Shown: piece after piece, positions 14,860-23,457 of the stretch | Layout of the letters: each line of letters begins with the position of its first letter | How positions within the stretch are numbered: position 1 is the first letter of the stretch | DNA from: Syntrophaceae bacterium UBA6109 | GTDB lineage: Bacteria; Desulfobacterota; Syntrophia; Syntrophales; UBA6109 | Length of the DNA stretch: 34,112 bases | Direction of reading: 5' to 3' | NCBI GenBank assembly: GCA_002428445.1 | Contig: DIWJ01000080.1 | Span: forward strand, 1 to 34,112 | Position numbers and translations under genes: made by a program | The notes under the pieces: generated by a model | Told to the model about the DNA's origin: nothing | Database searches by the model: none | Seen by the model: only the letters and a program-made list of their open reading frames with translations

Positions 14860-16425
14860 ATGAGGTATTTTCTGAATCTCAGTATGCATAAAAAACTGCT
14901 GCTTTCGCCGCTCGTCGCGATTGCCTTCCTGCTCATTCTCGGACTTGTGTCCTACAGGGGCCTCAGCGATCAGAAATCCGTTATCCGCGAAATCTTCGAG
15001 AATCGTTTCCAGATGTATCAGGACAGCGCCAAGGTCATGAGCGACGTCAAGAGCGTTCACGCCAATCTCTACCAGGTGCTCAATCTCTCTTCGATCAATG
15101 CGGACGCGAACGCGATCGATGACCTTGGAAAACGGCAGATTGTCATCCTGCAGAGCACCGCTGATCTCATCAATCGCGTGATGAAGAAGGACCTGACCGG
15201 CGAGGAAAAGAAAATCTATTCGTCTTCTCTGCAGCAGGTGACGGAATACAGGGATGCGGCGGCGAAGGTTGTCGACATGGCCACCGCGGACTATAACCTG
15301 GCGACGACGATGATGAAGCCCGTGGTCGACAAATTCGAAATTCTCAACCGCAACCTGCAGGGACTCATGGATCTCGAAAACAAACTGAGCCGCGAAAAAT
15401 ACGACTATGCGATCCAGAGTTTTCAGACGACGCTGATCACCTTTGTCGCGGTCTTCGTAACGGCGATCCTGCTGTCCATTCTGTTGAGCGTCTTCATGAC
15501 GCGCTTTCTGCTTTCCGTGATCCGGAAGGTAAACGACGTCGTGGGGATGATCGCGGAAGGCGATCTCACGCGCGGAATCGACATCCAGGCCCGGGATGAA
15601 ATGGGTCAGCTCGCGCAATCGGTCGACACGATGCGGAACAAGGTGGAAAAGGCAGTCGGGAAATCCCTGACCATTTCACAGGGACTTGCCGAGTCCGCTT
15701 CCGAGCAGGCCGCGGCGCTGGAGGAAACGTCCGCTTCACTCAATCAGACGGCATCCATGACCAAGCAGAACGCGACGAACACGAAGGAAGCGAATTCCCT
15801 GATGATGAGCAGCAGCAAGGCGACGGATGAGGCGAACGGTTCCATGAGAGATCTGACAAAGTCGATGAAGGCCATCGCCGATGCCGGTGCGCAGGCGCAG
15901 AAGATCGTGAAGAGCATCGACGAAATCGCTTTTCAGACGAATCTGCTCGCGCTGAACGCGGCCGTAGAGGCCGCCCGCGCAGGCGAAACCGGCGCCGGCT
16001 TCGCCGTTGTCGCGGATGAGGTAAGGAATCTCGCCATGCGCGCCACGGAAGCGGCAAAAGGAACGACGGGCCTGATCGAAGACATCATGCACAAGGTGCA
16101 GGCGGGGGAGAAGATCGTGCAGGTCACGGACAAGGCGTTCCAGGAGGTCCATGACACATCCAAAAAAGTCGTTCAGCTGGTGGGGAAGATCGCCGATGCG
16201 TCTCAGGAGCAGGCGGAGGGAATCGATGAAATCAACCGGGCCGTGAATGAAATGAATCTCGTCACGCAGAAGAACGCATCGCTTTCCGAGGAACTTGCAT
16301 CCGTGATGGCGATGTTCAAGACGAATGATGTTTCCGGGGAAGCATCCCTGGCGATCGGGAAACGGATGGACGTCAAGTCTCTGCCCGCAGCGTCCGAGAG
16401 CGGCGCAGAAGCCGGCGCATTCTAA
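14860..16425 (+). CDS. methyl-accepting chemotaxis protein with four-helix-bundle sensor
   Basis: A 521-residue receptor. TM1 lies at about 13-31 and TM2 at 190-213. The periplasmic part between is nearly all helical and reads as a 4HB_MCP bundle. A HAMP domain (about 213-265) follows, containing IAEGDLTRGIDIQARDEMGQL. The cytoplasmic hairpin has its conserved tip at IDEIAFQTNLLALNAAVEAA (353-372) and continues through GAGFAVVADEVRNLA. It signals to CheA through CheW. Glu/Gln-rich heptads such as SEQAAALEETSASLNQ are candidate methylation sites for the CheR and CheB encoded downstream. There is no CheR-tethering pentapeptide at the C-terminus. It is convergent with the minus-strand regulator, 21 bases apart. 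Confidence 0.92.
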   Translation: MRYFLNLSMHKKLLLSPLVAIAFLLILGLVSYRGLSDQKSVIREIFENRFQMYQDSAKVMSDVKSVHANLYQVLNLSSINADANAIDDLGKRQIVILQSTADLINRVMKKDLTGEEKKIYSSSLQQVTEYRDAAAKVVDMATADYNLATTMMKPVVDKFEILNRNLQGLMDLENKLSREKYDYAIQSFQTTLITFVAVFVTAILLSILLSVFMTRFLLSVIRKVNDVVGMIAEGDLTRGIDIQARDEMGQLAQSVDTMRNKVEKAVGKSLTISQGLAESASEQAAALEETSASLNQTASMTKQNATNTKEANSLMMSSSKATDEANGSMRDLTKSMKAIADAGAQAQKIVKSIDEIAFQTNLLALNAAVEAARAGETGAGFAVVADEVRNLAMRATEAAKGTTGLIEDIMHKVQAGEKIVQVTDKAFQEVHDTSKKVVQLVGKIADASQEQAEGIDEINRAVNEMNLVTQKNASLSEELASVMAMFKTNDVSGEASLAIGKRMDVKSLPAASESGAEAGAF

Positions 16426-16446
16426 AAAGCCGCTCCGCCCGGCGGG

Positions 16447-17832
<1,386 letters not shown>

Positions 17833-18062
17833 GGTCGGCTGAAGGGCGTCAAATTATTCTCGCTCCTGATTGAAGAAGGCCGTTTCCCGGTATCACAGTC
17901 AAAATAATGACGCGCGCCCTTCATAACGGTTTCCTCTCCTGATGTCAAGACAATCGTTTCCGGACAGCTGAATCGATCGGGGGAGGCTCGGCCCCTGCGC
18001 GAAGTGCGATCAGGCGGACATGGGAGGGGCGATAACCTGTGCACCCCGCGGATCGCTTCTGC

Positions 18063-18083
18063 TTGCGGAGCGGTTGCGGAGCG
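18063..18083 (+). repeat. tandem 10-base direct repeat upstream of the chemotaxis promoter
   Basis: TTGCGGAGCG occurs at 18063-18072 and again at 18074-18083, an 11-base period equal to about one DNA turn. It ends 13 bases before the sigma-28 -35 element. That position fits an operator for a protein binding one DNA face, for instance the HTH protein encoded by the first gene, but no binding evidence exists. Confidence 0.45.
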
Positions 18084-18096
18084 TTTGCAATTCTTT

Positions 18097-18123
18097 TCAA
18101 GTATTTTTCCGTCTTGCCGATAT
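18097..18123 (+). promoter_or_regulatory. sigma-28 (FliA) promoter candidate for the chemotaxis operon
   Basis: TCAAGTAT at 18097-18104 matches the -35 consensus TAAAGTTT at 6 of 8 positions. An exact 11-base spacer follows, then GCCGATAT at 18116-18123, which matches the -10 consensus GCCGATAA at 7 of 8. The first chemotaxis-operon gene starts at 18194, about 65 bases after the expected transcription start. Confidence 0.78.
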
Positions 18124-18193
18124 CTGTACCAGCAACGGTTGCATTGGATGTGTTGGTTAAGATCGTTGAATCGGTTTCATGCGGGACGGTTGA

Positions 18194-18823
18194 ATGGCCA
18201 AGACCTTTTATTCCACCTCTGAAGTCGCAAGCATGCTGGGCGTGAACCGGGTAACCGCCTATCGCTGGATCAAGGACGGCCGGATCAAGGCCTACGAAAT
18301 CGGCAAACATTGGAAGATCCCGTGTTCCGAAGTGATGCGCATTTTTCGGGAATCGGGATTTTCGCAGCAGCAGATCCTGGATCTCTGCGGGCCGAACGGC
18401 CCGGAGGCGGAAATGTCCGTCCGGAAAACCGTGCTGTTGGTCGGCGCCGATGCCAGGCTGCGAGATTCCATACGCCGCCTGGTTCGTTCGACCCCAGAAC
18501 TGCACTCCGTGGCGCTCGAAACCTGCCCGGACCGGTTCGAGGCGGTGCTGGACATCGGCAAGACTGCCCCGGACATCGTGGTCTGGATCGCGGCGGATAA
18601 CCAGGCCCACGGCCCTGAAATTGCATCGAAAATTCGGAAGTTTCATCGGAAGACCCGTGTCGTATTTTTCCGCGCGCGCGGCATTTCTTCTCCGCCCGCG
18701 GAGGATCGCATCGCGGAACGCGAGGATACCATGATCTGCAGCGACGTGCGGGGACTGGGCCGGTCCCTGCTCCGTCTCCTGAAGACGGAACGGCCGGGAT
18801 CGTCTTGGGAAGGGCAGGAATGA
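18194..18823 (+). CDS. excisionase/MerR-type HTH protein with degenerate receiver domain
   Basis: A 209-residue soluble protein. Residues 1-52 are a MerR/excisionase-type helix-turn-helix: YSTSEVASMLGVNRVTAYRW followed by IKDGRIKAYEIGKHWKIP. After a linker, residues about 78-195 look like a response-regulator receiver fold (KTVLLVGADARLRDSIRRLV, then PDIVVWIAADN, then TRVVFFRARG). The phospho-acceptor position that should be Asp after PDIVV-W is Ile, and the acidic pair is reduced to one Asp, so phosphorylation is unlikely. It heads the chemotaxis operon and its stop overlaps the cheR start (ATGA). A DNA-binding regulator of the operon with a non-phosphorylated input domain is inferred. Confidence 0.75.
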   Translation: MAKTFYSTSEVASMLGVNRVTAYRWIKDGRIKAYEIGKHWKIPCSEVMRIFRESGFSQQQILDLCGPNGPEAEMSVRKTVLLVGADARLRDSIRRLVRSTPELHSVALETCPDRFEAVLDIGKTAPDIVVWIAADNQAHGPEIASKIRKFHRKTRVVFFRARGISSPPAEDRIAEREDTMICSDVRGLGRSLLRLLKTERPGSSWEGQE

Positions 18824-19644
18824 ACAGTCTGGAAATGCGGGACATCGATTTCGAAAAAATCAGCCGGCTCATCTATGGGCAATGCGGCATCAACCTTCAC
18901 GAGGGGAAGAAGGAACTCGTCAAGGCGCGCCTGGGAAAACGCCTGCGCGAGGGCAATTTCCAGTCCTTTTCCGATTACTACAAATTCGTGACCACGGAAG
19001 ACGGCACCGACGAATTGATCAGCATGATCGATTCGATATCGACCAATCTGACCTTTTTTTTCCGGGAGGAGAGCCATTTTCAGAAGCTTCGCCAGATCAT
19101 CGGAAAGGGACTGCCCTCGTCCGGGCAAAACGGCGGAGAGAGAATTTCCATCTGGAGCGCCGGCTGCTCGACGGGAGAGGAGCCCTATTCGCTGGCAATC
19201 ACGATTCGGGAATGCGAAAACGGCCGGCCGCACGATGCGCGGATCCTCGCAACGGATATTTCGACGCGGGTTCTGAAAACGGCGACTTCCGGGATCTATC
19301 CCGTCGATAAGGTGAGCAGCCTGCCGCAGGCAATCCTGAAGCGATACTTTCAAAGGGGCTGCGGGAACTGGAGCGGACACGTCCGCGTCAAGCCGAATGT
19401 TCAGCAGATGGTCAAGTTCATGAGATTCAATCTCATGGAGGAGGCGCCCGCGGATTTCCGGTTTGATGTGATCTTCTGCCGCAACGTGATGATCTACTTC
19501 GATAAGGATACTCAGGCCCTTCTCGTGAACCGCTTCCATCGGTGTCTGAACAAGGGCGGATATTTCTTTGTCGGGCATTCCGAAAGCCTGACCGGTTTGA
19601 AGCATTCGTTCAAGTACGTGGAACCCAGCGTATATCGGAAGTAG
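18820..19644 (+). CDS. cheR: chemoreceptor glutamate methyltransferase CheR
   Basis: A 274-residue protein from ATG 18820, which overlaps the upstream stop. The N-terminal helical domain has FEKISRLIYGQCGINLHEGK and RLGKRLREGN. The SAM-binding domain shows SAGCSTGEEPYSLAI, then ILATDIST, then FDVIFCRNVMIYFD and a final GGYFFVGHSESL. It methylates glutamates on chemoreceptors such as the one at 14860, adapting the pathway. It carries no extra TPR tail. CheD follows 3 bases later. Confidence 0.95.
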   Translation: MNSLEMRDIDFEKISRLIYGQCGINLHEGKKELVKARLGKRLREGNFQSFSDYYKFVTTEDGTDELISMIDSISTNLTFFFREESHFQKLRQIIGKGLPSSGQNGGERISIWSAGCSTGEEPYSLAITIRECENGRPHDARILATDISTRVLKTATSGIYPVDKVSSLPQAILKRYFQRGCGNWSGHVRVKPNVQQMVKFMRFNLMEEAPADFRFDVIFCRNVMIYFDKDTQALLVNRFHRCLNKGGYFFVGHSESLTGLKHSFKYVEPSVYRK

Positions 19645-19647
19645 GAT

Positions 19648-20130
19648 ATGGCGGATATCGTCGTCGGCATCGCTGATCTCAAGTGCAGCAACAACAAGTC
19701 GGATATCCTCGTGACCTATGCGCTCGGCTCCTGTATCGCCGTTGCGGTCTATGATCCCCAGCTGTCGGTCGGCGGTCTTCTTCATTATATGCTGCCGGAC
19801 TCCACGCTGGACGAGAACAAGGCAAAGGATTGCCCCGGGATGTTCGCCGATACGGCGATTCCGCTGCTTTTCAAGAGCTGTTACGCCCTCGGGGCCGAAA
19901 AACGGCGGATGAGGGTCAAGGTGGCGGGAGGGGCCAGCATTCTGGACGACACGAATTATTTCCGGATCGGCCAGAAGAATATCATGGCGCTGCGGAAGAT
20001 CTTCTGGCGGAACAACGTTCTCATCGATGCGGAAGATACGGGCAGCAACCACAATCGCACCGTGAGGCTCAATCTCCTGGACGGGAAGTTCCATGTAAGA
20101 AGTTCCGGCGGTGAAATGAAGGTACTGTAA
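19648..20130 (+). CDS. cheD: chemoreceptor glutamine deamidase CheD
   Basis: A 160-residue protein with the catalytic Cys29 in YALGSCIAVAVYD and His46 in GGLLHYMLP. The conserved KVAGGASILDDTNYFRIGQKN and EDTGSNHNRTVRLNL segments match active CheD. It deamidates receptor glutamines to give methylatable glutamates, and in systems with CheC it also acts as CheC's partner. A second, catalytically altered CheD-like protein is encoded at 21862. Its TAA overlaps the ATG of the HDOD gene. Confidence 0.95.
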   Translation: MADIVVGIADLKCSNNKSDILVTYALGSCIAVAVYDPQLSVGGLLHYMLPDSTLDENKAKDCPGMFADTAIPLLFKSCYALGAEKRRMRVKVAGGASILDDTNYFRIGQKNIMALRKIFWRNNVLIDAEDTGSNHNRTVRLNLLDGKFHVRSSGGEMKVL

Positions 20131-20975
20131 TGATCGAACGTATTCTCCGATCCGTAAAAAATCTACCCGCCTTTCCGGAGGCGGTCCAGAAGGTCGTGGC
20201 GCTTCTGAAGAACGAGGACTACTCCGTGGCCGACGTGGCCAGGGTCATCCGATACGATCAGGGCATCACCGCCAATATCCTGAAAATGAGCAACTCCGCT
20301 TACTTCGGCGTATCGAGCAAGGTCCGGTCGATTCAGGACGCGGTGATCTGCCTCGGGCAGAAAAATCTGCTTCGCGTCCTGGAAACGGCCTGTTCGGCGA
20401 CCTTCTTCAGGAAAGCCGGCGGCGGTTACGTGTCCGACGCCTCCGAGCTCTGGGAGCATTCGGTTGCCGTCGCCCTGATGTCTCAGATCCTGTCGAGGCA
20501 TATTCAAAAGCAGGACGATTCGGCTCTTTACACGGCGGCTCTTCTCCATGACATCGGCAAGGTGATCCTCGGCCAGTATGTCCGGGAGTCGTCTGTACGC
20601 ATCCGGAGGCTTGTCGCCGAATCCGGCTATTCTTTCCTCGAAGCGGAAGAGGAAGTCGTCGGAATCAACCATGCGGATCTCGGCGGACGTATCGCGGAAC
20701 AGTGGCGCTTCCCCGGCGATATCCGCGACGCGATCGCTTATCATCATCGGCCGGATTCTCCGGGGGACACATCGGCCACCATTCCCTGGCTTGTCTACCT
20801 GGCCGATCAGTCCTGCCTGATGATGGGCATCGACGGAGGGATGGACGGCCTCGCCCACCGCGGCCTGAGCGAAACGCTGCAGAAATTCGATTTTCACGAA
20901 AAGGATCTGGAAAGGAGTTGGGTGCTCCTGCTGGAGGAGCTCAAACAGGCAAGGGAGTTGGTCCGGATACTGTGA
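20130..20975 (+). CDS. HDOD-domain signalling protein
   Basis: A 281-residue HDOD protein: LPAFPEAVQKVVALLKNEDY, VARVIRYDQGITANILKMSNSA, a central LYTAALLHDIGKVILGQY with an intact HD pair, and GGRIAEQWRFPGDIRDAIAYHH. HDOD proteins are a non-catalytic or partly catalytic HD superfamily branch found with signalling genes; here the HD residues are kept. In chemotaxis operons they are thought to link cyclic-nucleotide or stress signals to the system, but the activity is unknown. It sits between cheD and a cheY with overlapping or 21-base junctions. Confidence 0.88.
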   Translation: MIERILRSVKNLPAFPEAVQKVVALLKNEDYSVADVARVIRYDQGITANILKMSNSAYFGVSSKVRSIQDAVICLGQKNLLRVLETACSATFFRKAGGGYVSDASELWEHSVAVALMSQILSRHIQKQDDSALYTAALLHDIGKVILGQYVRESSVRIRRLVAESGYSFLEAEEEVVGINHADLGGRIAEQWRFPGDIRDAIAYHHRPDSPGDTSATIPWLVYLADQSCLMMGIDGGMDGLAHRGLSETLQKFDFHEKDLERSWVLLLEELKQARELVRIL

Positions 20976-20996
20976 GCAAGAGAGATCGAGGTTCTT

Positions 20997-21428
20997 ATGT
21001 CATTCAATATCCTCATTGTCGATGATTCGAATTCCATGCGGGCCGTGATCAAGAAGATCGTGACCATGTCCGGATTCCATATGGACAACTGCTACGAGGC
21101 CGGCAACGGGAAAGAGGCCCTGGCCGTCCTTGCGGATGCCTGGGTCGACATCATCATTTCCGATATCAATATGCCGGAGATGAACGGTCTCCAGATGCTC
21201 GGAGCATTGAAGGAAAATCAGCTTTACCGCGACATCCCCGTCGTCATCGTCACGACGGAGGGCAGCGTGGAGCGCATGGAAGAGGCGATGGCCGGCGGCG
21301 CAAAGGGTTTCATCAAGAAGCCTTTTCTGCCGGAGGATCTGAAACGGACCCTATATCAAGTTGTGGGGATGGGCGAAGATGGACAGTACGGGGCAGATGA
21401 AGGAAAAACTGGCGGCGTCGATTTTTGA
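20997..21428 (+). CDS. single-domain response regulator, CheY-like
   Basis: A 143-residue stand-alone receiver. Asp9 and Asp10 form the acidic pocket, Asp56 in IIISDINMPEMNG is the phospho-acceptor, Thr in VVIVTTEGS and Lys in FIKKPFLPED complete the set. It has a C-terminal extension of about 20 residues beyond the fold (GEDGQYGADEGKTGGVDF), which comes from overlapping the next gene by about 50 bases and may be non-functional. It probably receives phosphate from CheA. The more canonical CheY is encoded at 25703; this one may serve as phosphate sink or another output. Confidence 0.88.
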   Translation: MSFNILIVDDSNSMRAVIKKIVTMSGFHMDNCYEAGNGKEALAVLADAWVDIIISDINMPEMNGLQMLGALKENQLYRDIPVVIVTTEGSVERMEEAMAGGAKGFIKKPFLPEDLKRTLYQVVGMGEDGQYGADEGKTGGVDF

Positions 21429-21843
21429 GGTGCTGGAGAAGATGTTCTTTGTCTTCCTCGAGCCGGCCGCGGGCCGGGGCTCCTCCGAAGGACTGTCCGC
21501 CGACATCGGGTTCCGCGGGCCGGCGTGCGGCCGGCTGGAAATGTTTTCGTCGCCGGGAGTCTCGAGGACCATGGTACGGAACATGCTGAACATCGAGGAC
21601 GGGGAGGTCACCGAGGCGATGCTTCAGGACGGTCTCAAGGAGGCCGTCAACATGATCTGCGGAAATTTCCTGCGCAAGCATGACCCGTCCAGGGTCTTCG
21701 ATCTCCAGATTCCCTCTTTTCATGGAGCAGGGGAATTTCGCGGGCGGCGCGATCCCGCGGCGGGAGAGGAAATTGCGGTTGAGCTGGCATTTGCGGCGGA
21801 TGGAGAGACCCTCGGGGTCGTCTTGTTCCTCGATCGTTTGTGA
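21379..21843 (+). CDS. CheX-like phosphatase-family protein
   Basis: About 154 residues from ATG 21379, overlapping the preceding cheY in another frame by 50 bases; ATG 21397 is an alternative and neither has a strong binding site. It starts MKEKLAASIFEVLEKMFFVFLEP after a few residues, has an EAVNMICGNFL segment with the CheC/CheX E-x2-N catalytic pattern, and closes with strands AVELAFAADGETLGVVLFL. CheX-type proteins dephosphorylate CheY-P. It lies immediately after a cheY, its probable substrate. A second, longer-recognised CheX is at 26119. Family call moderate. Confidence 0.72.
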   Translation: MDSTGQMKEKLAASIFEVLEKMFFVFLEPAAGRGSSEGLSADIGFRGPACGRLEMFSSPGVSRTMVRNMLNIEDGEVTEAMLQDGLKEAVNMICGNFLRKHDPSRVFDLQIPSFHGAGEFRGRRDPAAGEEIAVELAFAADGETLGVVLFLDRL

Positions 21844-21861
21844 AGGAACGGCGGTTTGATC

Positions 21862-22368
21862 ATGGGGAAGGGCGAAGTCCAACCCGTTGAATACTTTCTG
21901 TCGCCCGGCTACATCTACCTGAGCCGCGACCCCTCGCTGATTTCCACCGTCGTCGGTTCGGGAATCGCCGCGGCGCTCTGGGACGGCAGTGCGGGATACG
22001 GCGGCATGAGCGCCTTTCTCTACCCGGCCGCGCCCGGAAATGCAGAAAGGACTCCCCTGTATGGAGACGTCGCCGTGGAGTTTCTGATCCGGATGTTTCT
22101 GGAAGAGGGGTCGAAGAAGAAAGACCTGAAGGCGCAGTTGTTCGGCGGCGCCTCTTCCGGCGAGCGGGAGTGTACAGGCGTCGCCATGAAGAACGTTTCG
22201 AAGGCCCGCCAGGTTCTGCGTCTGGCGAATGTCCCGGTCATCTCCGAAGATACGGGCGGCCGCATGGGCAGGAAAATCGTTTTCAACACGCTGAAAAATG
22301 AGGCGATCGTTTACAAGGTCAATACGCTTCGCAAGGGAGACTGGTACCCCTATATCCAGGACCGTTGA
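21862..22368 (+). CDS. CheD-like protein lacking catalytic Cys and His
   Basis: About 168 residues from ATG 21862; TTG 21856 is an alternative with AAGGA 8 bases upstream. It aligns along its length with CheD: a VVGSGIAAALWD strand, GGMSAFLYP, LKAQLFGGASSGE, NVSKARQVL, SEDTGGRMGRKIVFNT. In the position of the catalytic Cys of GSC it has Gly34 (GSG) and in the position of the His of GG-x-x-H it has Ala51. It therefore cannot deamidate by the known mechanism. The fold may still bind a CheC/CheX-family partner or receptors. It is encoded between the cheX-like gene and cheB. Confidence 0.8.
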   Translation: MGKGEVQPVEYFLSPGYIYLSRDPSLISTVVGSGIAAALWDGSAGYGGMSAFLYPAAPGNAERTPLYGDVAVEFLIRMFLEEGSKKKDLKAQLFGGASSGERECTGVAMKNVSKARQVLRLANVPVISEDTGGRMGRKIVFNTLKNEAIVYKVNTLRKGDWYPYIQDR

Positions 22369-23454
<1,086 letters not shown>

Positions 23455-23457
23455 ACG

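Larger units (their letters stand above)
17833..18193. other. divergent regulatory region between the sigma-54 regulator and the chemotaxis operon
   Basis: No gene is supported. On the plus strand it contains a tandem direct repeat (18063-18083) and a sigma-28 promoter candidate (18097-18123), both called separately. On the minus strand I cannot see a clear promoter for the response regulator; ATTATT-type patches near 17850-17910 are only suggestive. Confidence 0.5.

Noticed and set aside
16426..16446. A bidirectional terminator between the receptor and the minus-strand regulator
   Set aside because: Only a short imperfect GC pairing and no T-tract could be found in either direction.
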